A stretch of DNA of 64,000 bases from Choristoneura fumiferana. Taxonomy: Eukaryota; Arthropoda; Insecta; Lepidoptera; Tortricidae. This document shows, one piece after another, positions 12,061 to 23,300 of the stretch. The position numbers were made by a program, and so were the translations under genes. The stretch's first letter is position 1; each line of letters opens with the position of its first letter. Under the pieces are notes generated by a model, which worked only from the letters and a program-made list of their open reading frames with translations, did no database searches and had not been told where the DNA came from. The stretch spans positions 10,573,814 to 10,637,813 of the forward strand of contig NC_133485.1 of NCBI RefSeq assembly GCF_025370935.1, read 5' to 3'.

Positions 12061-12868
12061 AGGACGTTTAACAAATTGAAACATTAACATTGCTCCCTGC
12101 CGCTCCTGCAATCATCGTCAACGGAGGAAGTTCGTCATTTAAAATAACTATTTTAAACTGACCACCGACTTGCGTGGGCGGTGCGCGATTACATGCTTCT
12201 TTTAGATTCATTGTCTTTTTAATATTGTCGACATCTAAAGAATTTGAATCTCCCGTACAATTTGCTAAAGTCGGATACCTCTACGTTTCTCATTTGTCAT
12301 TGGCAGTTTGGCAGCGGTGCAGCATCCCCGAATAAACGACCGTGTTACAAATAACGTCCAGTTAAATTTATATTTTACCTACTCAATTAGATGTAAATTT
12401 ACAAACGGCAGCGTTTATTTCGCTAACTAAAACGTAAAACTTGATATATTTGTCACTCGACCCTGGTAAAACATCTGGCTCATCTTTATATTAAGTATGG
12501 CCAAATTTATAGTGCTGGCAGACATTTTAAATACATTAGCTAAATCTCTTCGATGAAGTGTAATAGTCGGCTTTGGTCTAAATGAATTGACACAATTCGC
12601 CAGTTTTTGCTCTTCAGTAACATCGGCATGTCTGTTGACCGTAGCATAATTTCCTGTCGGTCTTAAAAGAATCATTCAACCGTGAGGCGATCCATTTGTG
12701 TTTGCGACCTGCCGCTGTGGCGATGATACCCTTGTAACAGGTTAAACGGCCGATTCATCATCATTCGAGTGATTTTATTTAAGCAGTTACGTCATATGTA
12801 TAGTTAAGTATACTATACATGTTTTACTAGCCCTGATAGAGATAACTCCGAATATACTTTAAAAAACT
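12061..12868. other. Intergenic, an unassigned open frame on the minus strand
   Basis: Minus-strand frame 12427-12675 (83 codons; LRPTGNYATVNRHADVTEEQ) looks somewhat protein-like but is unrecognised and has no convincing exon borders. Nothing else seen. Confidence 0.25.
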
Positions 12869-13273
12869 TTGAGAGGCTATAAAATCATCATACATCTTGT
12901 GGTTATGCATACCAAGCCCGTAAAAAGCGTTTTACCAAGCACAGATACTGTGGGAAGTCTGTCAACACCGAACCTTAAAGCGATCCTAAATGATAATGGG
13001 TATTTGATGATTCGGGATGTGAGGCACGATGAGCAAAATGCTATCTTAAACTACGCATTTATTCAACACCTTATAGGTAAGTCTGTACGCAAGGTGCCAC
13101 GAAATGATTCCGTAATAGTTATTGTTAGGTACTGCCGGGACTGGAACCCGACAATATTGCTAAGATTTCCTCGATATTTTGACTACATTGATGCGGCCAT
13201 AGACATGAGTAGTTTTAGGGCCAGTACAGAGGGACTGCATTCCAACTGCAACGCAACCGCATCTGCCGACTGA
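12869..13273 (+). CDS. Unidentified open frame, possible exon or gene remnant
   Basis: An open frame of 135 codons in AT-rich DNA; the first ATG inside it is at 12905 (MHTKPVKSVLPSTDT). Its middle (NLKAILNDNGYLMIRDVRHD, NAILNYAFIQHLIG) reads like protein. A GTAAGT at 13075-13080 could be a 5' splice site after FIQHLI. The final 40 bases run into a foldback MITE, so the real coding part, if any, ends earlier. I do not recognise the family; it may be a transposon remnant. Confidence 0.25.
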   Translation: MRGYKIIIHLVVMHTKPVKSVLPSTDTVGSLSTPNLKAILNDNGYLMIRDVRHDEQNAILNYAFIQHLIGKSVRKVPRNDSVIVIVRYCRDWNPTILLRFPRYFDYIDAAIDMSSFRASTEGLHSNCNATASAD

Positions 13274-13377
13274 TCATACATTTTTATCGCAGTCAGCGTG
13301 CAGTTATGCCGACTGCAATGGAACTGCAATGACAAATGTATGGGCAGTCGGCACTTACGTTGCAGTTGGAATGCAGT
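13234..13377. mobile_element. Foldback MITE, 144 bp
   Basis: ACTGCATTCCAACTGCAACG at 13234 pairs with CGTTGCAGTTGGAATGCAGT ending at 13377. A second inner block (TGCCGACTG / CAGTCGGCA, with TACATTT / AAATGTA) pairs as well. Confidence 0.65.
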
Positions 13378-13789
13378 GCAGGTGCAGCCCTGGATGCCGC
13401 AAGAGGGACAGGGAACTCCTCAATAGTTCATGGCATCGCCTCGAAATTTGGTACGGATCATATAGTTTAGATGATAATCAAAATATAGTCAGCAAAAAAG
13501 GCTTGTATTAAAATTGAAAATATCTACAGAAACTTATTCTGCACTCTACACTACACGGGAGATGTATCGTATCGTTGACATTTGAAGCCTTACACGTGTT
13601 CGTGCTCAAGGTACGTATTGTTTTCAACTTGCACTGTGATTACTATTATTCATTTATGAACAAAACTTCCTATATTCTCACTAACCACAAATTAAGTTAA
13701 TCGTTGTACACACTTTGTATTTTGTATGTAGGTCACAATTTTTTAATTATTGACCATAATACCACTACGTGAATTCACTATGCAGATAA

Positions 13790-14075
13790 CAGTTGGGGGA
13801 GAAAAGTCCTCGAGTGGTGACCACGAATCGGAAAACGAAACTTTGGTATGTTCTCACTAAATGGACTGACGATCGTGAGAGTTGCAGGCAACCGGTGGAT
13901 GCAAGTGGCGAGCGTCGTTCATTGTGGCGTTCTAAGGGGGAGGTGTTTGTTCAGCAGTGGACGTCTTCCGGCTGATCATGATGCAATTCTATTCAAAAAA
14001 AACTTACGATTACGTTACATAGGACGTCCACTGTTGGCCATTCTGGTCAAAAAGTTCTCGAATGGAGACTGCTGA
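13790..14075 (+). pseudogene. LINE RT C-terminal fragment
   Basis: Same family as 8803-9035 but on the plus strand. Coding pieces in shifting frames include VRVAGNRWMQVAS and FVQQWTSS, then the GTTCAGCAGTGGACGTCTTC end at about 13950. A second scrap, GGACGTCCACTGTTGGCCAT, follows at 14020. Degenerate. Confidence 0.7.
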
Positions 14076-14399
14076 TCGGTAAGCACAGCGTAGGATGTTC
14101 ACAAATGTCTCATTCAAGAAGCGCCAAAACCATCCACGACCGTTTTACGTTGAATCTTATTTTACACAACTTCACTTTGATTTACAGCGGTAAAGTGTAA
14201 AGTCAATGGTTTCTGGAAGGACCATCCTCCAACACTCACCTTTGATCCCAGTTTAAGCTGAAGAGGAAGTAGCGGTCAGAAAACAGAGATGAGCTAGTCT
14301 AGAGGGTTCTTAAGACGAACCTTTTATTGTAGTACTTTTATTCCACTGATATTATAAATGTGAATGTGTGATGTGTGTTTTCGAATTCATGTGTGTATT

Positions 14400-14520
14400 A
14401 TACAGGGTGGTACCAAACGACGATACTTTACTTAAACAGGTGATAGTGTTGCTTAAACTGAACAACTGTCTCCAAGGAACATACCTAAGTAGGTCAAAAA
14501 AGGGAGAGGCAGAAGGGGAG
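14400..14520. repeat. Fragment of an ACAGGGTGG-type dispersed repeat
   Basis: ACAGGGTGGTACCAAACGAC resembles the ACAGGGTGTCCCAGAAACTG opening of the repeat at 21478. Limits uncertain. Confidence 0.3.
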
Positions 14521-14610
14521 AGGGCGAAAGCGGATTTATATTTTAGTTTCAAGGTGGCTCTATTTTCATAACTGTAATTATTAGAGACTTAAAATTTGGC
14601 ATGCTAAGTA

Positions 14611-14690
14611 ATTCATCATCATCATCATCCCAGCCTATATACGTTCCACTGCTGGGCACAGGCCTCCTCTCAGAACAAGAGGGCTAAGTA
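14611..14690 (-). mobile_element. SINE 3' tail fragment
   Basis: On the minus strand: TGAGAGGAGGCCTGTGCCCA, GTATATAGGCTGGG and (GAT)n, the 3' end of the SINE family at 34383 and 37211. The body is missing. Confidence 0.7.
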
Positions 14691-15940
14691 AATGTGAATA
14701 TATAAAAACAAAATATATGATATTCAGTGCGTGTAACTTCACTTTCAATATTTTTTTAAATACTTATAACATACGTTTGCTATAATGCTTAAAAAATATA
14801 ATGATAAAATATATAATTTCATAATGTATAATGAGCTATAGACATAAATACATTGAGTATAACGGTCAAATAATATATTATTTGCAACCTCAAACAACCA
14901 AAACATATAACATTCATTGAATCTTTCAACGGAAAACATAACGCTTAAAAATATTTTTTTTATTTCACTTTTATGGTTTATCGCTGCTATAAAAAAAACC
15001 TAACATCGAAGTTCTAAACCTAAACTATCCAAGTCGCTTCTGCTGCGAACCATCTTGCTCGCTCGCTTCGCTCACTCGCACAAATTTTGAAGTAAAACTT
15101 TCCAATACAAAAATTAAAGGGTGATAAACACCTAATTTTCTGGTTTTATAATTTTAAAATTTACCATGTATTTTAGAAACAAAGTATATCCTTTGATATT
15201 ATACCATGTTATATAAGAAGTTATTACGTATTATAAACGGGGTACCTTATGTGTGTTATATAATGTGAATTTAGCCCATAAACATGTTATTTCTTATGAA
15301 GGTATATAAAACAACTGTTATACTAATCGAACATCACTACAAACTTAATGAAATTATAGTGTTTCATGTTATACATAATGTAATTATACATTATCAACGT
15401 TTATAATATGAAATGATATCTAACGTTTTTATATAACTTGGGACGCACCCAGATTTTTGTAATAACTAAACACTAAGGCCGTCTTGCAGGAAAAAATAAA
15501 TCTAGATTTAGTAGTTAATCCAGGCTTAAGCTTGACAGTTCCATACAATTTGACACTACTAAACTGAGCTTAACGCTAGCTCGAGATTTATGTGTACTGC
15601 AAGTGGGCCTAAAGGATTTCCTAATAATTTCCGGGGTAAAATAAACAGGACGCGAAGAGGTTGAGCGCTGCTCTCCCTGCTCTATCTCAAAAACGGTGGT
15701 GTTCAAAATTTATAGACAATTTAACGCTTTATAATTTTATACTAAGCAAGAAAATGAATACAATATGTCATCCTTACGAAGCGAAATATTTTCAAACACC
15801 TATTTTGACCCTTGACTTATCATAAGATTATAAATTATTTTAGTGATGTTTGACATAATATATCTTAAGACACGAACAACAACAAACTTTGAGACAACTT
15901 CTATGTTGCCAAAAAGTTTGTAGCTACTACATAATGAGTT
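14691..15940. other. AT-rich intergenic stretch
   Basis: No recognisable gene. A CGCTCGCTTCGCTCACTCGC word sits at 15059-15078. Several TATA/ATAT-rich runs at 15180-15420 mirror one another loosely. Confidence 0.3.
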
Positions 15941-15944
15941 TCGG

Positions 15945-16175
15945 GCTTACCACTAACTGTTGCCCGCGACTCTGTCCGCATAGAATTCGTTTATCACTAT
16001 CCCGAGGAAACTATGCTATTTCACGGGATAAAACTATCCTATGTCCTTTCCCGGGACTCAAATTATCTGTATACCGAATTTTATCTAAATTAGTTCAGCG
16101 GTTAAGACGTGAAAAGGTAACAAACAAACAAAAAGACATACAAACTTTCGCATTTGTAATATTAGTGGGTGAATG
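15945..16175 (+). repeat. Dispersed repeat of the 'CTGTTGCCCGCGACT' type
   Basis: Shares CTGTTGCCCGCGACTCTGTC, GGGATAAAACTATCCTATGT, CCGGGACTCAAA and TAACAAACAAACAAA with the copy at 44579-44820. No coding frame of its own. Confidence 0.6.
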
Positions 16176-16852
16176 AAAAGAAAATAAAGAAAGCGCTCTA
16201 TGCCCTGCCGGTCGCGTTTAGACGCGACTAAGTCGAAATTCTATAAGTACCTATTCTCTCATCATCAACATGGCACTATGGCACTATGCTAATGCTAAAC
16301 CAACCATATATTTCAAACTTCCGTCTGTGATATGGACTGTCCATAATTTATATCATTAACCAAGGAACGAGTAACGGTGTCAAATTACAGATTTATCAAA
16401 TTTATGCGGTCTTTTTTGCGTTCTCTTTAATACCGACTAAGCACCTTAAGGTATGACGCATAGCTCCTAGGTAGTTACTTATTCAAAATTCTCTAGAGAA
16501 ACGTGCATGTTGTGTTCTAAATACTGGCAACTTACAATTTATTACGTTAAAGAAAAATCCTCCTATCGATTGTCGTACGTTACAGAAATAATAGCAACAG
16601 TATTGGGAGGGTGCGAAGTACTAGGTGGGGGTAATGAAATCTATCGCAGCGCTCATACCTACATACTCATACTAGGTATATTTGGCAATACCTACCACGG
16701 TTGTCAATAATTCAACGTTTGGCAAAAAAAAGTTTAATAAAATGCATCATTTGCTCAACACTTTATTAAAATAATTAGAGGTGCCTGTAGCTCAGGTTAA
16801 CTTGGTTAAGAAATAGGTTATAGGTTAGAATTGAGACCCTAAGACAAAACTT

Positions 16853-18503
16853 CCCTGGCCGAGTGCAACAGTGGCACAATTCAAAAAAACTGTTTTTTTA
16901 GTTAAGCCCGGAATCGTGTTCTACGATGCGTATTTTATAGCACACAATACTGGTCCAATTCAAAAGTTTACCAGAACAACCCAAAGATGGCTCCCGTGCC
17001 ACTACTGCACGCAAGGAAATTACCTATCTCGTTCCTGCAATACTGACTCATCTTCAGTGTGCCGCTCGTTCTTGCTCTTGCGCATAAAACCCGCCTGGCC
17101 TGCGTTAATGCAACAGTGACACTTTTTGAGTTGTGCCAATATTGCAGAAATTGACGAGAAATATTTTGAGTTGGTACCTATCATCTGTAAAAACATTAAC
17201 TAAAATAATCAATGTACTATACTCAAACATGCATTCAAGAAAAATATCTCCATTGGGTGCACCGCAACAGAAAGTAAGTAAAGTCTTTTGCAGGTAAAAA
17301 ATTGTCTTCGCATATGTACTGCCACGTACATGCGAAATCTATTTTGTCGATTTATAGATTATTTTGTGAAATATTAAGTAGTTAAAGTTGTATTCAGAAC
17401 GAATTTCCAAGCAAAACTACCATAGCTGTAACTACAGGCTTTAGTAATTTAAAAAAAGTTTTAAAATAAATAAATTTGTTTGGTCAATTTATACTAATTC
17501 ATCTACTCCTAAACTAAGCAAAGCTTGTATCATGGGTACTAGACAACAGATAAACATACTTAAATAGATAAATATAATACGTAAATACATATAAAAAAAT
17601 ACTTGACCATAACTTAACTCTATCACTACGATTACTGAATTAGAATTCTCAGAAAATCCATCACAGCGCATGGAAAACCCAAAGCCCCTAGGAAGAACAA
17701 CCTTTTCATCCAGAGACAATCTAAATAGTGGCCGCATCATAAGAAATGTGACTACTCTAATACCCCAGAGACCGACGGATTTTTTTTGTGAAAAAGCCAA
17801 TTGGCTATTAAAATACGCAGCCATGTCGCCTGAAAATAAGTCATCTTTCTCAATGGACTGCTGTAGAAAAACTTAAAGATAAAACTACACCTTCACAACT
17901 AACAACCATTGAAGACGACAGTGAAAATAGACTTTCCTCCTCCTTCTTTCCCATTGTGGCTTATCTTTACGCTGTTTCACAACGTTCTGGATCTTAAAGA
18001 TTGACTCAAAGAACGAAAAATTCCACTTCAATACCGGTAGGCTTAGTCTTTCTCGGGCGGAATTAGAGGAGAATCGCTGTCAACTAGAGTCTGGTTTGGA
18101 AAGTATACTGGCACGGGTTTTTGACTGAGGTAAATATAACTTAGTCAAGTTCAACCATACCAAGACCAAGACACAGGTCTGTGCATTTACCGCAAAGAAA
18201 ACGCCATTTACCGTAGCGCCTCGGTTCGAAAACTCACCCCTTGTTCTCTCAGGCGAGTAAAGTACCCATATTTGAGTGTAAATAATTGCTATAATAATAT
18301 ATTTTAAAATAATATTATGTCTTAATCTAATGCATCATACCACAAAGGATAATATATACATCAAAACTTAAGCTTTTAACTTCCTTAATTAAAATAATAT
18401 GCTCATATTACTTGTGTAAGTCCAGTTGTCAAAACTTTGACATGCCTTTTCTCGAAATTTCAATATATTTTGTCTTGTGCCACTGTTACACTTGGCCAGC
18501 GAC
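16853..18503. mobile_element. Possible 1.65-kb element with inverted ends
   Basis: CTGGCCGAGTGCAACAGTGG near 16857 is matched, inverted, by the segment around 18478-18500 (22 of 24 bases). A direct, weaker copy of the same word lies at about 17098. Inside, 17670-17990 shows protein-like plus-strand sequence (NPKPLGRTTFSSRDN, FFCEKANWLLKYAAMSPENK, then after a shift TTPSQLTTIEDDSEN), interrupted by frame breaks. Its family is unknown to me; it could be a captured gene fragment or a decayed transposon protein. Confidence 0.4.
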
Positions 18504-18522
18504 TTAACTTCTGCCTACTGGC

Positions 18523-18876
18523 TATCTCAAATGATCATTTGATAAATAATACTTTTTCATCTCTCATACTCGGAAAGTGAGGCAAATCATACCCATACCT
18601 AACTAACAATAGGGAGGAAAACCCAAGGGTAGACAAAACTAAAAAAATAGCCATTGGAGGTCAAAGGAACACGATAAGTATTATAGTAGTTGGTTAGGTT
18701 AGGTTCTGACAGTACTGGTACTGACAGTAGTTAGTTTTTCTATTGGTCGCAGTCTCGCAGTTCTAACCTAAAACCTCCAACTGTACAATAGTTAGGTATT
18801 GTTAGGTATGATTTGCCTCACTTTCCAAGTATGAGAGATGAAAAAAATATTATTTATCAAATGATCATTTGAGATA
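18523..18876. mobile_element. Foldback MITE, 354 bp
   Basis: TATCTCAAATGATCATTTGA opens the element and its reverse complement closes it. The arms pair for about 85 bp with few mismatches (through CATCTCTCATACTCGGAAAG / CTTTCCAAGTATGAGAGATG and AGGCAAATCATACC). Confidence 0.7.
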
Positions 18877-18884
18877 TGAGCAGT

Positions 18885-18990
18885 TTGTGATATGAAGTGG
18901 TGGTGAAATGAATAGTTTGCGAAACGTTGTTTGTGAAAAGATCATTAGGTACATAAGTAACGTTGTTTGCCAAATAAATGATAGTACATA
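18885..18990 (+). repeat. Repeat built of GCGAAACGTT/GTGAAA words
   Basis: GTGAAATGAATAGTTTGCGA followed by AACGTTGTTTG and GTTGTTTGCCAAATAAAT. Similar words make up the foldback at 48110-48335. Confidence 0.35.
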
Positions 18991-19136
18991 AACCCATATT
19001 ACATCGATAGGTACCCTAGTTCACAATCGTACTATAATAATTACAAAAACATTTCTTTTTCTTTTTATTGCCATCTAAATAACATTCAATTACATCGTTC
19101 GCTCTGGCCAATAATCTATAAAGCCTTCTCCTTCTA

Positions 19137-19350
19137 TTAAAGCTAGCTGTTGCCCCGCGGCTTCGCCCCGTTTCTTTTTTAACCGACTTCAAAAAAGGAG
19201 GAGGTTCTTTTATTTTGTTTCACCCAAACCTTTTCGTGACAATAACGAACACAATAAAAGAATTATCCAAATTGGCGCCGTTGTTCGGAAGTTATGCGCT
19301 TACATAGGTACATTTCGGTGATTCATTTTTATTTATATATCTAGATAATA
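19137..19350 (+). repeat. 'AGCTGTTGCCC' repeat with an internal insertion
   Basis: Begins AGCTAGCTGTTGCCCCGCGG and ends GATTCATTTTTATTTATATA, as in the copy at 22170-22350. AACCGACTTCAAAAAAGGAG at 19183 is a word common to another moth repeat and appears inserted. Confidence 0.5.
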
Positions 19351-19838
19351 TGACACAATAATACTAAGTTCCTACCTAGGCACTTCTTCTTCAAGTGCCG
19401 CTCCATTACTGTAGGTTGGCAGTCAGCTCTTTGTGTATGTGTTTCTTATCATTCATTATCAAGCGTCAATCTGAACAGTTGCTCGACGGCCTAGTTCAGC
19501 TATTCGTCCGCAGATGGCGCTACATACATGTAAATTACAAACAGATTTCCGAACCCAAAATAAGTACTCCCTTCGTCAAAATCATTAGATGTTGGCAAGA
19601 TCATGGTGATATGCATGGTATATCGTCACTACTTTTAAAAAAGCTCGTAACTTCAAATTTATAATTTTTCTAAGTGAACTTTATGCGTCTTATTTGAAGG
19701 GTCGATTTTGTTGACGTATTGATTTGAGACGTACGTAAAAATTTGGATTATTCGTTTAATAATACGGTTTTATCTCTTTTTAAGTTTTTATTTTATAATT
19801 TTTTACCAACCTTCGGGTACTTAAGCTTTTTTTTAAGT

Positions 19839-19930
19839 TCGATTTAAGTGCAAAACTCGAACTTCGTATGTTGCCGTCCCGCTGGCACTTACGTCATTTA
19901 ATATGCGAGTGAAAGGGACGGTGCGATGTA
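19839..19930 (-). mobile_element. MITE copy, GTCCC...GGGAC family
   Basis: Inverse of the copy at 2365-2485: GCAAAACTCGAACTTCGTAT, CCGTCCCGCTG, then AGTGAAAGGGACGG as the second arm. Confidence 0.6.
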
Positions 19931-20079
19931 GCCTAATTTCATTATTTGACACTTGACACTTACAGAAACAAAAGATCTCCCACCTTATTAAGTAAATGGC
20001 TGTGTGGTAATGTTTTTCAGTCTTTTCTTGATAATGTGAAATTAAAACGACATTGACATTTGTCTGACAGATAGTCACA

Positions 20080-20112
<33 letters not shown>
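20080..20112. repeat. (CA)n microsatellite
   Basis: About 15 uninterrupted CA units roughly 210 bp upstream of the start of the FANCB/FAAP100-like gene. They are followed by a run of TGACATTGACA-like words (20115-20160). Confidence 0.9.
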
Positions 20113-20115
<3 letters not shown>

Positions 20116-20321
20116 ACAGTCGGACATTGACAGTGACATTGACATATGACATGACATTCGAATCGAATCGAACTAAAAACACAAACACAGTTCGCGGGTA
20201 TTTTCTTTTTAGCTTTTTATACTTTTTATATTTATTTAAAGCAAAAAAATCCAGTTGTTCTCTTTTCTGTTCAGAAATTTAAACTATCAACTAGTGTAAA
20301 ATACTAATAAACCAACTGAAA

Positions 20322-23300
20322 ATGCAGAATCTGCCTGATAATGTACGTGAAGTGGTAGCAAAATTAGTCCCTTCCTCAATCCTGGAAGACATCGCTTGCT
20401 TCGTGTTGTACGACGACCACCCGGCACAAAGAAAAAATTGTGATATTACGATATGTACAAAGCATGGCGAAGTCAAAGAATATTTCAGGCGGGAAGAAGT
20501 ATCGTCCCTATTACTTCGTAGCAATTTTAAGGCGGCCCAAATACGGATTATAAGAAATAATAATTGCCAGCTTTATTACCTAGTTGCTTCAGACCATGAA
20601 GTAGTAATTTTGTCTAAAATAAATCAGTTGAAAGTTCATCAAAGAGTATCTAACATGGAGTCTTACGATGTGGATGACTATGGTTACAATGGCCTAGCTT
20701 CCCTAAAGGTTGTTCAAAAAGACGATGCTGTGCCATTGATTTTTGATGATAAATTTCAACGTTTATCAGAACAGGCTATCATCATGGATGGTGTTCATGT
20801 TGATGATTCAATTCCGGTGCTTCTAGACCTGAAAAGAAAGCTGGTACAAACTCGATACAGTATCGGTTGCAATGTGAAAAGTCAAAATAAACTGCAGGAC
20901 TTAAGAAAGTTAGCCACTTTTGCTTCTTATCAAAAAATGCACCCTAGCTTGGAAGATTCCATGTTTCATCAAAATTACAAACAGGTATATTTACTGCATT
21001 AAATCATTTAGAACTAACTGAAATGGTACTGATTAACTAATACCTATTTCTCAAAATTTTAAAGAAAAACCTTAGAGCATGGTTGCCAGCAGGATTATTG
21101 TCAGAAGCTAGATGCATATATATGGTGCAATGCACCATAAATATGCATCTAGGGAGGTACTAGTGCACCCAACTGCACCCCCTCCAAGCTTATATGAAAT
21201 TTACAAAACTAAATAGGATTTTTTCAAAACTTTCAAATAAATAAAAAAAACAAGTGTTAAAAATTATTTGAAGTGCATGGCAATGCTTTTAATCCCTTAA
21301 CTGTTTCAGAAATGTGAAGCGGTCAAACTGCAGTCTAAGGCTCCTTGCGTTAAAATTTGCAACCAGAAGTTTGTGATTGTGTTGCATGCTATCAATAAAC
21401 ATAAACAGTAAGTATTTGTTTCCTTCTAGAAATATTCCGTGTTCCCAAACTGTGCATCAGAGCCTCGTCCATACACATACAGGGTGTCCCAGAAACTGAT
21501 GATATACCGTCAACAGCTGATAGGTCAGCTAATTACCTCTCAGAATATGAGGTCTTAGGTTTGATAAAAATGGCTTAGTTTTTGAGATATCGACATTATT
21601 GTGAAAATCAAAAAAATCTCCCTCAGCTTCATTTTTTTAGTTCCACAGCTACAAATGTAAGGATTAATGAAATCTTATAACTGTTATACATTTCTAAAAA
21701 GTAAAGCTTTAACATGGTACAATTATTTTTTTTATGCTTAATCCTGTTTATTTGAAAAAGGACTTAAACGCCAATTGTTAATTTTTTTTCAGCCTCATCA
21801 TTTAAGTTTGGCCCTTTGTGATGAAAAAAAAATTTACTTCACTAAAGTGGCATTATGCAATAAAAATATGCTCATCTAATGTACACCAGGTCCCGGTTTA
21901 CATATCTAGAGCTATATATGTCTATTTACTTTTAGAAGGGTGTTGCAAAACAATTTTAACCTGTAAAGGGAGTAGTATTCTTGTATTGAAAAGATTGAGA
22001 ACCCCTGATCTGATGATTCATGATCATTATATAATGCAGTTAGGGCTTAAACCATTATCATATCATTTCCAGCTGATTAGTCTCAGAAATCGGTACATAC
22101 CATTGAATCCCCCTTCTAATAAGATAATTATTTTTTTAAACCTTAGGAATGCTAAGTGATTTATAATTATTATAAACTAGCTGTTACTCGCGGCTTGGCC
22201 CCCGTTGTTTTTTTTCTGTATTATCTTCCATAAAACCCTTCTCCTAATAGTAATGAACACAACAAAAAAAGAATTAGTAAAATGGGACCAGTCGTTCCCG
22301 AGTTTTGCGCTTAGCAACACATTTTACGATTCATTTTTATTTAGATAGATAGAAGATATAAGTACCTAACATTAGTTTATCTGGATCTCAATCTTAGTTT
22401 TATCAATTATTTTGAAACCCTATCATTACAACAAAAAAAACCGGCCAAGAGCGTGTCGGACATGCCCAAAATAGGGTTCCGTAGCCATTACGAAAAAATT
22501 AAGTAACATATTTCTAAGGATTTCGTATTTTATACGGAATCTTCCAAATTTAGGTATATTTAATACCTTAGGCTGCTATTTACTCATAAACTACTAATAA
22601 ATTCTCAAGCAAACTTAGCCGTTATAGTTTTCCTTGAAAGTTTGATATATTTACTACCATCCTGATTTTTTTTTAATTTTTTCACGCACTAGTTTAGATT
22701 TTAGAGGGGGGGACGCTCGATTTAAATGAAAATTTGCACTTTAAAGTTGAATATTTCGCAAACAGACCACTGAATCGAAAGTTTTAAAAGACCTATCCAA
22801 CGATACCCCACACTATAGGGTTGGATGAGAAAAAAAAAATCACTCCCACTTTACGTCTATGGCAGGTACCCTAAAAAAATTTTTTTTAAGTTTTTATTGT
22901 ACCGTTTGGTCGGCATAGTTTACTTTTATATCTGTGCAAAATTACAGCTTTCTAGCATTGACAGTCCCTGAGCAAAGCCGCGGACGGACAGACAGACATG
23001 GCGAAACTATAAGGGTTCCGTTTTTGCCATTTTGGCTCCGGAACCCTAAAAAGGGCCTACCTTCCTGTTCTTTGGTTTCATAGCATTGCATAATTTAATT
23101 ATAGCTGTTGATATTTTTTCATCTTACATTTCAGGGTACTAAGAGATGTCACGGTGCTTCTTCATGCCAAAAATAAACCAGCAATGATGTACACAACCAG
23201 ACTGTTTACACATAAAACCATCACTCCGTTTTGGGAGGAAACCAAACAGACATTAGAGAACAATGTTAAAACTGCTATAGTAGTTGTTGTCGATTCAAGT

